Notes under the pieces: model-generated | What the model was told of the DNA's origin: nothing | Seen by the model: only the letters and a program-made list of their open reading frames with translations | Databases searched by the model: none | From: Ampullaceana balthica | Lineage: Eukaryota; Mollusca; Gastropoda; Lymnaeidae | Direction: 5' to 3' | Assembly: GCA_944989445.1 (NCBI GenBank) | Contig: CALYLW010000013.1 | Location: 3,269,066-3,333,065 of the forward strand | DNA length: 64,000 bases | Made by a program: the position numbers and the translations under genes | Shown: positions 23,401 through 38,400 of the stretch, piece by piece | Position numbering within the stretch: position 1 is the first letter of the stretch | Layout: each line of letters opens with the position of its first letter

Positions 23401-26400
23401 ACTAAAGCAATTAGTAAATAGTTAATATAGTAACCCGTTGTCTTAAAGAATTTTTTAATCATTAATATCAATTTAACAAAAATTTGTCTCTTTTTAAATA
23501 TGACATGAAATATGTCCAGCATTAAATGAACAATTATTAACATTGAAATACAATTTTTAAAATAAGAATTATGCTGAGACTCTGATCAGTTTTAGTTGAA
23601 TCTTTTCAGCAGAAGTCTGTTGATCCAATATAAAGTTTATTTAAGAGACTGGATACAAGTAAATAATTGTGTTAATTGAGTAACACTATTTGGAATATTT
23701 TAGTGATAAATGTAACATTCATGACTCTGATATTAACAGTATGGAAAAATTTTTTTTAGTAAAAGTTTGTTTTTTTAACCAATCTCAATTTTTTAAAACT
23801 TTAGGCTACTAAGTTACTTAGTAAAAAAAAATTGTGTGTTTGGCATTTCTTGTTTGCTCAATTAATAGCGTAGCATTTTAAAGATAAAATTTAAGTTTTA
23901 TTTTTTAAAGTTTTTAGTTTCATTAAAGTAATCAGTCAAAAAAACAGTAAGTTTAAAAGTTAGTAAAAATGTAGTTGTTGCTACACAGCAAAGTTAAAGC
24001 CGTCAACTTATATCTTGCTGTTCTGTTTGTTATGCCTACATCACACACAAACTTAACAAATCCATTAGGAATTGACATTAGTAAGCTATTTATTAAATTA
24101 TTCAATATTTTCAACAAAAAAAGCTCATGTCCCACACCAAATTAAAAAAAAATTTAAATAAAAAATCAAACATAATGTGTTCAAAAATAAAATTGTGAGA
24201 AAAACTATAAAATTAATTTGAAATATTTCTTCTCCAAGTATACAGCCAAACATACCATCATTAACTGTTTTCACAAATTTGTGGAGTTCTGATAGGTATG
24301 AGAAAATATAATCACCCATTGGATCTGACCCATTGGATCTGAACCATTGGATCTGACCCCTTGTAACTGACCCTTGGATCGGACACATTGGATCTGACCC
24401 ATTGGAACTGACTCATTGTAACTGACCCACTGGATCTGACCCATTGGATCTGACCCATTGTAACTGACCCATTGGATCTGACCCATTGTAACTGACCCAT
24501 TGGATCTGACCCATTGGATCTGACCCATTGTAACTGACCCATTGGATCTGACACGTTAGATCTGACCCATTGTAACTGACCCATTGGATCTGACACATTG
24601 GATCTGACAAATTGGAACTGACCCATTGTATCTGACACATTGGATCTGACCCATTGTATCTGACACATTGGATCTGATCCATTGGATCTGATCCATTGGA
24701 TCTGACCCATTGGAACTGACCCATTGGAACTGACTTGCATGAAGTGTGAAGATAATTTGATGCACAAACTGGAGCCAGTATTTCTTTTCTATATTATGAG
24801 TTTAAAGATATATTTCCCAATCACTTGATCAAACACAATAACATATACTGTCATAAAGCCACTGCCACAAATAACTACCAGAACATCTGCGTGTCACTAA
24901 CACTGACTGTGACATCTGCGTGTCACTAACATTGACTGTGACATCTGCGTGTCACTAACACTGACTGTGACATGTACATGTCACTAACATTGACTGTGAC
25001 ATGTACGTGTCACTAACACTGACTGTGACATGTACATGTCACTAACATTGACTGTGACATGTATGTGTCACTAACACTGACTGTGACATGTATGTGTCAC
25101 TAACATTGACTGTGACATGTACATGTCACCAACACTGACTGTGACATGTATGTGTCACTAACACTGACTGTGACATGTATGTGTCACTAACATCGACTGA
25201 CATGTACGTGTCACTAACATTGACTGACATGTACGTGTCACTAACATTGACTGTGACATGTACGTGTCACTAACATTGACAGTGACATATATCAAACCTT
25301 GATCTGAATGGTGACTTTTTTCAGATCATCATCCCCTGAAACTGTCATGTCGTCGTCGTACTCCTCCTTCAGAGGTTTGCAGTGCTCATCGATATATTTC
25401 AAGAAGCCATCTTTGCTAGATTTGCTCATTCCTTCCCAAGTATTCAATAAAAATATAGCACGTTGCATGACAGCATTAGCCTGAGCATTGTCATAAACTC
25501 TGTCAAATACATGATTCAATTAATGGCAGAGTATATCACTACAGTAATTCTTTTTTCAAAATCTTCCAAAGATTAAAATTTAAAGAAATTTGCTTTTGTA
25601 AAATCTTAAATAAAGTGAAGGGTTGACATTTTCCTTTTAGAAATTACTGACTAGAAAAAATTATTCTTTTTTTTATTTTAATTAATTTTCCTAAAAGAGA
25701 ACTGCAGTTGCTTAAGCTATATTTTGTTTTTATCTATTGTTTTAGTTATAGCAGTATTGTAGAAATATTTGTGAGGCAGATAATATTACAGTTAAAGACA
25801 GATGTAGAGTGGTTCAATGGTCTAAACTACACTTTAAAAAATGAGCATTTTGTTAATGTGGTTGATTCGATCAGTGCTACAAGAATTGCCGTTACCTTTG
25901 AAAGGTGTCGGAGAGTAAAGCAATGAACAAATTTAAGCTGAGTATAGCAGACAGCATAAAATAAGTTCCTACTAATATGTCAGCCATGACACTGTCAATT
26001 TGTTGCATTGTCTGTTAAGAGAATATAAAATAGTGTATTGTAATTAACCAAAAGAAAATAATTAAGAGCGATTAAAAAAATGAGACATCTATTGTAAACA
26101 GGGTTATAAAATAATACAATTCAAAATGCTCTAAGAACATGCAATATCCAATTTTTGCAATAATATACGGCTTACTTACTTTTTTAAAGCTAATATAAAA
26201 ACCATCTAATATATAGTAATTCAATAAACAATATACTAAGGATATCATTAATTTCAAATGTACTAGGTGAATAAAACATCAGACTAAGATCAGTCTAAAA
26301 TTTCAAAAAAATTAATGGATAAAAAGCCTTACAAATTGAATTTAAAACATTTTTGAAGTAATGTATAGCATTATAATTTTATAAATGAGTTAAATAAATA

Positions 26401-29400
26401 ATTTGACCACACTTAAACTATAATTTGTAGCCCTAATACAGTGGTACCTCGAGATAAGAATGCTTCAAGATACAAAAAATCCAAGATATGAAAGCCACCC
26501 CGGAACGAATTAATTTCGTATCTTGAGGTACCACTGTATATTGTTCCCTAAAGCATAAGAGAAAGCATTGTTTCAGTTGGCGTACATCATAGTCGTAATC
26601 ATCCACCAATGTTAGTCGGAACATGCTAAAGATGAGTTGTCCTGGGTATGTGAAGCCACTGACTGTGACTTCCTCACTGGAATCTATGGATGTTTTTTTT
26701 GTGCCACCAAATATCATCCAAAAAGCGGCACCTACATATGTACATAGAAAACAGTTTCATTATTTAGTTTTTTAGGGTTCTTTATATTTGGTCTATTAGA
26801 CATCAAATGCTAACTAGCATATTACAGTGACTTTTGTAGTATTTATAATTTTTCTTTAGCTTAGAGAAGTAATTGAGGGCATTTAAAAGACATCATTTTT
26901 ATTAGTAACATACATTAAAAAATATTTTTAATAGGTTAATTTAGAAAATATTGTATCTTAGGTATATGTGCAAAGCTGCAAAACTATTAAAATGTCCCTT
27001 TAACTTTTAACTTACAATATGGAATGTAAAACTCCAAATAGAGGAAAATAAATCGTGCGCAATCTGTCAAAATGTGGCCCAACATCACAATAAAAGGTCC
27101 TGAAAGTAAAATCTCATGGGTATACATTTTCAAGTCAAGATTAAGAAAATTTATTGTAATCAAAACTTGTATTGAAGTTTTACAAAATTCTTAAATGGTG
27201 TTTTTTTAATTTGTTTAGCAGTACAGTTTTTATTTACTTTTTGCCTAAAAAAAAATAGTAATGACAAAATACAATGATTCAAATTCAAGGTATATGAAAA
27301 TTTTACATTTTTACTTAATTTAAATATATAAATTTTGCGAAGTATCCTAAACAAATTATAAAATATTTTTGTTTTAATAATGTTCAAAGAAAATGTTGAT
27401 GATTTCGTAAAGTAATAGTAATAATGAACTAATACTACAGTGGTACCTCGGTACACATCCTTAATCTGTTCCAGACCCTTGAACATATACCAAACAGGAT
27501 GTATACATAACGTATTTTCCCCATAAGAAATAAAGAGAAAATGATTAATCCGTTCCCATGAAAAAAAATCGTATTGTTATTTACATATTATACATTTATA
27601 ATTTATTGATGTGGTTGTATAAATAATTTAAACACAGCTTAATATTAAAATACATAAATAAAAAGAACTTTCATGAATTTTTTTTCTCTTTTTGTGTTAT
27701 ACAGATCAAAAGCAATTATTCAATATGTTCTTAATCTTTGTTTTGTAATAGATTTCATCCCCTTCACAACATTTGCCCATTTAATAATGCCTTTGTTTTT
27801 CACAAGCATAGAAATAAATGTTCTTTGCATTTGGTATGCTGCAACTAAGTCCCAAACACGCATAACAATTTCATCCTTTACAACAATCTCTTTTCCCACC
27901 TCCATGATGATCCTAACCATTTTTTAGGTTTTTTGGCTCCTCATATTTTTTTTCTTAGAACTCATAGTAAGTGAATTTACGAGAAAAACACAATATCACA
28001 TTGACAATTTAGAGTTATTAAGCGAGTCGTTCACTGTAGAAACTGCCGTACTAACACACATGAGTATGGCACAGTGTGCTGTGATTCCTACAAGTTACGA
28101 ATGCGGGTCATATTCCAAGCAAAGGTCATATACCAAGCAAAATGTTTCATGTCCAAACAGGACGTACACCAAGTTGAACTTATTCCAAAGCAGATGTATA
28201 CAGAAGTACCACTGTACAAGTACAATACTTATAAATTATAACACCCAAAGTAAATGCCATTGTCAAATATATAAAAGACTATTATTTTAGCCAGAATTCC
28301 TAATCTTTATAAAGTGTTCCTTTCATTTAGTGACATGATATAACGAAAGCAATCTTTCTTACTTAAACATTTTAATTGTAAAATTTCATACTTATAGAAA
28401 AATGAATATTATCTAATATTATCAATATTAAAAAATGAGAATTTTACACAATGTTAAAATAATTTAAAGATAATTTAATCATAAATATGTAACCGAAATG
28501 GTGTTCAGATCTTTTGATTTCTGTGGTAAAATATTACATATTCAAATTTAAACTTTTCTTACAGATAAAATATATACAAGTCCCTTATGGCTAAATCTGT
28601 TAGTAAAATTATAACATATTACTTTAAATGAAAACTACCTAAATTGGAAAATGCTCTTGCGTTTTTCATTAGTCTTAGCCAGAGCAAAATAATGGTGACA
28701 GCCATTAGACGTATGTGTGCCCTAGCCAAGATCTCAGAATGAGATATGATATCGGCTACGTGTGTGGCCATGCATGCAAGGAGACAGATGTAACAAAGCC
28801 AATCAAATATGTTCCTGAAAATAGGCAAGTTGTTAGTTATATTATAGATATGTACATTTAGCATTAAATGTAATTTTAAAAGCTTTTTTGCGTGTGTAAC
28901 AAAGCAAATATTTGTTTGAATTACATTAATATACTATGATTTCAATTGATCTTAAACTTAAGATCCACTTTTTATAGCATAAAAATGGATTAAAATTAAT
29001 AGTTGAGAGAAAATAGTAGACATTCATCTGACAAACACTGGTTTGAAATGACAGAATATCTGCATTGTGTTACTGAAACTACAATTTACCACCATGCCAT
29101 TTATAAGAGACATGCAATTAAGCATATTAATATTAGTATAATTACATTTATGGTGAACTACATGTTCATGTTAGTTTGAAATGTTATTAGAAATAATGAA
29201 AGGAAAAGAAATGGAGTCTTTAAGTTCCAATTTGACATTATGCCATTATGTTCTCACAAGAATCTGAATGATAGTAACAAATTAATTAAATTGATCAGCC
29301 AGATCAGGCTAACTTGGCAACAGCCTTGTTAAAACAGCCAAGATTATAACACTGAGATAAAACATATCTCACGTGACTCTTGGAGAGACTAAAATCTTAC

Positions 29401-32400
29401 CATATATATAACTCACATCATTTTTAAGTAAAATTATCTCAAGACAACTAAATTTTTTTTTAAATGTCTTAAAGATTTAACATTCTTGATACTAAATAGA
29501 CTTTAGTTTTAGAGGATAGTCTATTTAAAAGATACTTGCTAAACGTTTTTCATACAATAGACAGGTATATGTTTAATGAGTCATATTTTTGTTAGCTATC
29601 AGTTATAGATAAACTGAATAATTATTTTGTTAGACTTAACAAAAGTTTTGGTTCTTAACGTTAAACTCACCATGGATCACTAAAATATTTGGGTTTTAGC
29701 TTTTCAACCTCTCCAAGTTCACTGCTCAAATATTTTTCTTCCTCTGGCCACCTTGGGTGGCAATACTTTAAATCTTTTTCAATGTCAGCTGTACGTTTCT
29801 TTTCCCATTCCTAGTGGGACAACAAGCAAGAGAGAAATTAAAAATCTAAACACATTTGTAAAATTCACAGTGACGTGTCATACATACTCCAGTCCTAAAT
29901 TAAACAACCCCGTAAAAACAAAGTTTTTGATTATAAATCCCTTATATATGAGACATAACTAAAAGTATTGATTATGTTCAAAAGTGACAAACATTTACAG
30001 ACTGAAACCAAATTTATCTCCCTTGGCTTTAAAACTAGGTCAACTCTAGCAGACGACGACTAAACATTCTAAATAGTGATTTATATAGTATAGATAAACT
30101 AAAAATGCATTAATTTAATTACGGTACGTTCGATCGATCTGAAGTTTTGATACAATGCATTGTTAGGTGAGACGGGTCCGTGTGCCAAATTTCAGCTCGA
30201 TGGCTTTACTGGAAATGGGTCATTTTTGACTTTTGTTTTTCTAAATAGTGATTTATATAGATAAACTAAAAAGGCATTAATTTAATTACGGTACATTCGA
30301 TCGATCTGAAATTTTGATACGATGCATTGTTAGGTGAGACGGGTCCGTGTGCCAAATTTCAGCTCGATGGCTTCACTGGAAGTGGGTCATTTTCGACTTT
30401 TGTTTTTCCGCGGGCGGACGGGCGTCGCGGGACGACGGTAGACGCCAAATGAGACGGCGGTGAAGTTAATATAAGGGATTTAAAAAGTAGTTTATCCTTT
30501 AAAAATGTGAGAGATGAGTGTTTTTTAAAATTAATTCAACTGCAATTAGTTTTAAAAATTGAACAGTGTAAATTAAGTTATATATTATATCATCAGAGGT
30601 GGTATTAGTAATGGTGTCATCTTATCTTATCTGTTTACAGACGCTCCTTCTATACAGAAGATTATTGCGTCCTACGCTTATCTATGGTTTGTGTTTAGTC
30701 CTGCATTTTTATTAGAGATTTAAATGTTGATAAAGTGTTGGTTTTCCTGGATTCTTCAGGCAACCCATTCCACGCCCGAATTCCGGACGGGAAGAAGGAA
30801 AACTTGTATGTGTTTGTTCTCGCATACGGAATAAGAAAGGTGTTTTTATCCTTATGTCTATCTGAGGGTTGTATTAAGTTATCTTTGTGTTGTATTTCTA
30901 AATTAGAATTAATTGCTTTATGTATGATTACTACTTTGCTCTTGGTTCTTCTATCCTCTAGTGTTTCAAGGTTTAATGATTTAACTAATGGTGTTACTCT
31001 TGTCAGTTTCGAATATTCTCCAGTAATGAATCTGGCAGCTCTTTTTTGAATTTGTTCTAGTTTATCAATGTTTTCTTTGGTGGATGGGTCCCATACAGAA
31101 GATGCATATTCTAGTGCAGGTCTCACCAAAGTGAGGTAGCATTTTAGTTTTATATCTCTATTACATTTGTTAAAGTTCCTTTTTATAAAGCCTAAGGTTT
31201 TGTTTGATTTTTTAATAACTTCATTGACATGGGGATTCCATGATAGTTTCTCATTTATTAAGACTCCTAAGTATTTTGCATCTTTAGTTTGGGTCAGTTC
31301 TTTTCCATGAATGTAATATTTTGAATTTATTTGTTTCTTTTTCTTTGTTACTCTTAACAGTTGACACTTTTCTGGATGGAAAGACATACTCCAGTTAGTT
31401 TCCCATTTTATCAATTCATCTAAGTCTTTTTGTAAAATTTTGCTATCTTGTTCTGATTTAATTGTTCTATAGATTATACAATCATCAGCAAATAACCTAA
31501 CTTTTGTACCTGTTGAGATGTTGTTGGGTAAATCATTTATATAAATTAAAAAGAGTAAGGGACCTAGCACAGTTCCTTGTGGAACTCCTGAGTTAACCTT
31601 TATTGATGCAGATTTAGATCCATTAATTATTACAGTTTGCTCCCTGCCCAAAAGGAAGTCTTGGATCCAGTGATGTAAGGAACCTGAGATTCCAAAGTAG
31701 TTAAGTTTTTTAAGTAAACTAAGGTGGTGAACTTTGTCAAATGCTTTTGAGAAGTCTAGTAATATTGTATCTATTTGATCATTTTTGTCCAAGCCTTTTG
31801 ATAGTCCATCTATTAAACCTATTAATTGTGTTTCACATGATCTGTTTTTTCTAAAGCCGTGTTGATGTGGGCATAGGGCATTATATTTGTCAAGGTGGTT
31901 AACTATTCTACTATATATTATGTGTTCTAGTAATTTACAGGTGATACTAGTAAGTGATACAGGCCTGTAATTACCAGGGTCTGATTTATCCCCTTTCTTA
32001 AAGAGTGGACTTACATTAGCTAATTTCCAATCCTGGGGCACTTTACCCTGGTTTAGAGAGGCTTGAAAGAGAACTACAAGGATTGGGGACAGTTCATTGC
32101 TTAGTTCTTTTAATAATCTTGCAGGCAAATCATCTGGGCCAGTAGCTTTGTTTATTTTTAAGTTTTTTAGGAGTGAATGTATACCTATCTCATCTACAGT
32201 TATGTTACCTATTTCCTCCATTTTATTTAAATTTATTAAAACTTCCTTGTCGCCTGAGGCAGAAAAAGATGATGCAAAATATGTGTTAAGGATATTAGCT
32301 TTAGTTTCATTATCATTATAGGTTTTATTATTTGAGCCTTTTAGTGTGGCTATTCCTGAAGGTTCCATTTTTTTAGATTTGATAAAGGACCATAAGTTTT

Positions 32401-35400
32401 TATTGTTATCTTTGGTAATTACATTGTTTATATATTCATTTTGGAGGTTCCGACTAAGTTTTTGTGTCAAGTGTTTAATCTTTAAGTATTTTTTGTGTAT
32501 CCTATATGAATTGGTAACTTTATATTTCTTAAATAAGTTCTCTTTTAGTTTGCATAGCTTTTTCAATCTAGAATTGAACCAGCATTTGTTAGTTTTATTT
32601 GATGTTAGTTTTGTTGGAACATTCTCATCCATTATAGTTTTTAGATTTGTTTTTATATCTTTCCAAATTTCTTCTACTGGGCTATTTGTGTTAAATTTAC
32701 TTAGGAAAGTTTGTTGGAAGTTAGCCGCTGATTGGTGTAGTTTTATTGAATTACATTTATTCCAAAGATAGATTATTCTTCTAGGTATCTTATTAATTTT
32801 AGTTTTTATTGTATTGGTGACCCTAACAATATCATGGTCGGACAGTCCTGGAATTATTTTATAGTCTAACACTAGTCCTGGTCTATTTGTTAGGAATAAA
32901 TACGTGAGACTGAGAGGTGTCATTTTACGCAAAGAATCTCTGATTGGGGCACCTGGGGCAGATGCTCTACTCACAACCCCATAACGCAGCTTCTCATATC
33001 ATTAGCACTAGAATATATTCTATATTTTTTAATATGCCCATAAAATAATATTTAACTTTTCCTCACCGTATGAACATTTTGTGATCTCTTGAACTCCATG
33101 ACCTCCTCGTATATTTGGTAAAATGTCAACAGTGCAGCAAATACCTGATCATTAAATACAATGATAAATAAATGTACCAGATATTGGTCTTAATAATTCT
33201 TTTTCTAAGACAAAGGATAAATCATTTTAAAATACATGTAGTTACATTATTAAAATGAAGAAAAAGACAAAATCAATATATTATTATAGATTTATTTCAA
33301 AATTTGGTAAAATTTAATTGGAAACATTTTTTAAATTTTGGTTGAGGTAAATTATTTTTTTTTGTTAATGACTCAATATTAATGTCAGGATGAAGTTCAG
33401 AAAATTTATCTCATTTCACAATACAGTGTATAACTAAAATGCACTTTGCATAATAAATAGACAGCATGGTGAGAAAGTTTATTTATTGCTTGACACTTAC
33501 AAACAGAAAAATCCTCCAGCCATCATCTGGCAGTTCATAAATATGTCTCTTGTCATATTCCACCACAATTCCAATGACCGTCCACAGCATGATGTACATA
33601 AAGTTGACCAACAAGTTAATCCAGGCCCACATTCTGGGAATGATGCAAGTTTAAAAACATTTAAACCAATATGTGTAAGATTGTAATCAAGTGTTGTGAA
33701 GTGAGTAAATAGTGAAGAACTGTTAAGGCTTGAAATTAAATATTACAGCAGACATTACAGTTCATTAAAAAAACAAAAAAAACAACAGAGATCTTTAAGT
33801 TGAAAATAAGACTTAAGGTTTTGAAGATCTCAATAAACTCAATCTTTAGATCATGAAGCGTTCAGTGTTAATATTAAAAAGTAAAAACTGTTCCCCACTT
33901 TACGGTATGTCTTTTTTTACATTTTAATAACTAGTAACATAAGCTTTCCAACAGAATAAATTGATTTAACAAAGTAAGGAAAAATGTCAGAAAAGAAAAC
34001 TGATGTGTGAGTCTGACTGATGTGTGAGTCTGACTGATGTGTCTGTCTGACTGATGTGTGAGTCTGACTGATGTGTGAGTCTGACTGATGTGTGAGTCTG
34101 ACTGATGTGTGAGTCTGACTGATGTGTGTGTCTGACTGATGTGTGAGTCCGACTGATGTGTGAGTTTCACCTTTATTAAAATAGAATGAGATTTGAAATG
34201 TTGTTAAATTCCCTGCCTTAAATATTCACTGAATGTATCTCAAATTAATTTTCCCATCTTCCCTTTTTTTATCATTGCTGTCGTTACTTCTGAATAGAAG
34301 ATTACTGTGTCATATGTTCTTATAAGAATGCACAGGCCATGGCTATCAGGGGATTGTTTGGCACAGTGATATACAATACCTAACTCTGTATGAATTGACC
34401 AGTTCAGTCAGCTCACTCAATCGTTACCACCCTTGATCATCCCTCATTAAGTTTATGTCTGATTTTGATTTTAATCAAACTCTATCTATGTCTTTAAAAA
34501 AAATTCATCTCATGAAAAAATCCTTTTGTTAAAAACTGTATTTATTTATGTGCTGTTAATATTGTTAAGGAATGTGTACAGTGTAATAAAAAACATTTCT
34601 ACAAATTTAGATCAATAAAAAAAATTTTTTTTACGTTATCTTTTATAACAGAATCATGTGGGATAAAACTTTCAGTTTTGAACAACTCAAATTTAGCTGC
34701 TCACATTAATATAGAGACCTACCAGTTCTGAATGCTGAGCTACATTGTCTTTATTGAGTCCTTAAAAAAAAGTCTGCTGAACGTCTTATCTTTTGTTTAC
34801 ATTTTAATTGTGGCACATCCTTTGTTTTCACAACAATCCCCCTACCCAAGTTTATGTGCTATTTATTTTATAACTAGTACTGTGTGGGGAAATAAGGACT
34901 TCATAAAGTGATCTCATGTATGACAACTGAATGCTGTTAAATGGGTTGACATTTTATTTAAAAGTTTGCAGCTAATGATGTTGTATTTGATTATTGGTGG
35001 AAGGATAAATGAAGACTTTAGGAGAGGTGAGAGAAAAGAGTCTCTGGTGGTGTGGTACAATAACTGTGTATCCATCTCTACCTCTCTGGTAGGAGGTTGA
35101 ACAAAATTATTATAAGTGTGAGCTATTGACAACTCATGTCAGTTTAAGATAAGATAACTCTTATCTTATCTTCTTATCTGTTTCAGACGCTCCTTCTATG
35201 CAGAAGATTATTGCGTCCTACGCTTATCTATGGTTTGTGTTTAGTCCTGCATTCTTATTAGAGTTTTAAATGTCAATTTAAGATAAGATAACTCATGTCA
35301 GTTTAGGATAAGATAACTCATGTCAGTTTAAGATAAGATAACTCATGTCAGTTTAAGATAAGATAAAATAACTCATCTCAGCTTAGTAATAAATCTAACT

Positions 35401-38400
35401 GGGGTAATTCAGATTACCAGATTTAAAGAATGTTTTGATTATGTAGTTATATTCTAATTAATGGTGTTTATTTTTAGCTAGATAGCAGGACTTACCTGCC
35501 ATATCTATCCCACATAACATCCAACAGTCGTTTGAAGACTACATGTGACACTAGATCATACTGGCGCAATCCAACAGCAATGTGGAGCTGAATGTCAGCA
35601 ACAAGAAATTATTCATTTATATAATGTTGGAGAAAAATATACATGCTTTATTTCCTTTATAATACAACTATTCATTCACTTATTTTACTCAGCCAGTAAG
35701 TCTGAAATGGTTTTGAAAGACTGCTTTAAAATGAAACATAAAACAACTGATGACATTGCTATTGTCATCATTTGGTCAAAATCATTTAGAAAATACAATT
35801 TACACAATGTATTATGAGATTTAAAAATCTTAAATTATATATATTTTTTTTTAAAAAAGATGAACTCTATAATAATACTATTTTGTATATTTTATAATTT
35901 AAAACACATGATTTTTATCAAATATTTTATGAAGATTTTTTTTTCAACATATGAATATATGTCTGTTAAATTTACTATTAATTAACAATACTTTTAATAA
36001 GGGTTAAAATTAAAACTACAAGTAGACTGGATGGCAGAAATTAAATTATATTTAGTGAAATGCTTTAAAAATAATATTTGTGCCTTGACAAATAAAATCA
36101 AACAAATGTAGATGTTATTTAATTAGTGATTCTAATACTCATTTAGTACCAACTGAATACCCAAGAAGTTTACCCCAAATGGTTTTGGCTGGGCCAAGTA
36201 CCTGATTTCAGATATTTATGTTATATTATCAGAGAAGTTAAAGTCAGGCAGGTAGTTCTGATGAAACACAGGTACAATATGTAACATAATCTTTAATTTA
36301 ATAAAAGAAAAGTAATTTTTTATGGCCTTTCATTACTTTGTATTAAAAGTTAACCATAAAGGCATTTAAAACTATGGGAACTTTATGTGAACACAATAAA
36401 TATCAGGTGACTATTAAATAAATATATGTGAATATTATGTTAGTATCATGTGAATACTGGATGACATTAGCTGACTACTAATGAAACTTATGAGAATACA
36501 TGAGGAGTCCACTTGCAAAACCTACTAAGTTGAATTTGTTGAGAAAAGGAGTTACTGCCCTTTTCTGGTTTAGATGGTAAAACTCTACAGTATTCTTTTA
36601 GTTTGGTCATTTAAAACCTATTAAATACGCAGTATTTTATTGTTAAAAATAAGAAACACTAGCAAAATCTGCTAAATCGCTCAAACATAAATGCCTTTTT
36701 CTCAAAAAACTCTTAAAAGTGACAGTAGGTTTTACAAGTGGACTCCTCACAAGTGTATCTCATGTGATAAGTACGGCTAATTATTATAAATGAAATGATA
36801 ACAAAATTTATCATCATGCTTACACTGAAAGATTAAATAATTATTTACTGAACTTAATTGTGATTGGATTAGTAGGATTAATTAAACAGAATAATATGAT
36901 TAAAAAATAAATAAAAATTAGCAAATTAAGAGAACCTAACTGCTCATTACAAGTAGTTCCAGACATTTCCTTTCTCCTTCATTTCTAACAACAAATACGA
37001 GCATGAAAAAAAAAGTGATAACTGCATTCCTTGACGACTTTGCCCTTTTTTTTTAATGGTAGAGCTTCTAAATATAGCTACATCTTGAATTTTCTAAGAA
37101 CACACAAAAGAAAGCAAAATCTAGACACTGAAATAAACTGATTACGGTCTTCATCTCACCGGCAGTATATCATGTACGGAACAGCTCTGTTTGGAAATGA
37201 GTGGACACGGGTCAATACAATATCATTTCTTTTTTTTGTTATAAATCTTAGCAAGCGTTTGTAGATTGGACTGACTAGAAATATTAGAATTTTTTTTCTA
37301 GTACAAAACAAACTGGATGGCTAAACTAGAATTTCCTAACTGATCAATGTATCTAGGCCAACTGTATGTGTTACGACCAACATCATTAACACATAACATT
37401 GGTAGTGACAGACTAATTATTATGATTGAGAACAGATTCTGATGATTTCATTTGGTTGTAAACAGCTAGAGTCCACATTGAGGACAGGAAATCTTTCCCA
37501 ACTCACAACTCAATGTAAAGTTTTCATGTCACCCTAGTCTTGATGGGTGACTGTACATGTTTAGATTCCAAGTTCTTGATCAAATAAATCCCACACACAA
37601 ACAATTCCACTTCCATCTACTTAAGGAATACATGTATGTCTATTTTCCAGCATTTTTATGTTTTAGTATGATGCCTATGTTTAATTAATGCATATATACG
37701 TAAAAGCTGTCAGTAAGTAGGATAGAGTAACAGTCAGCCTACCAGCTAGAGAGTTTCTTTAAAATAATGTTAGTTTACTTACTGGAGTCTGAACTTTGCC
37801 CTCAAGATCTGATTCTAAAAATAGAAATAGTAATATTCACGAGAACCATTATTTAAAATTTTTTTAAAAGAAGAAGAAGAAATCAGTTAACTAAGTTTTA
37901 AACTTAAAATAGCTTTAAAAAATTGATATATTTTAAAATCCAAACAACGTCCAACCTTTATCTCGGACCAAGTAGTTGAGATAAAAATATTGTTTCCTGT
38001 TGGGTCTGTCTGTGAGATGAAACTGATTAAGAGCCTCACGAGCCTTGAAACGAAATGAAAGAGTGTTATAAGTGAGGAGCATTCTACTTATCTCTTTTTG
38101 AATGACAGAATAACAAATAAAATCAACATTTTTAGACCATAAGAAACCACTCTTAGATCATGTAAAATTTAGTGTGGATCTAAGGTTGATTACAAAAGAC
38201 ATTTAAATTTTTTTTATTTTTGTCAGCTTAATATAATGTAAACTGGATTGTATAATTTACATATGTGTTAAACTACTACTAAATGGACTTATTATTTATT
38301 TACTGGTTTACAACTGAACAGCATGGTGAATATTTTTAGTCAGGGAAAATTTTCATTTAAATCTCAAAATTTATAATTTAGTTCACAAACCAAAACTCAC

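Noticed and set aside
24312..24767. Several overlapping - strand frames of GQIQWVRSNGSDP type
   Set aside because: The product of a 15 bp array in a TRP intron, open in more than one frame for the same reason.
25292..25300. TGA after IQIKV as the end of the TRP protein
   Set aside because: A GTTTGA donor at that point and in-frame exons 18-23 downstream, with a coiled coil, fit better. A short isoform ending here cannot be ruled out.
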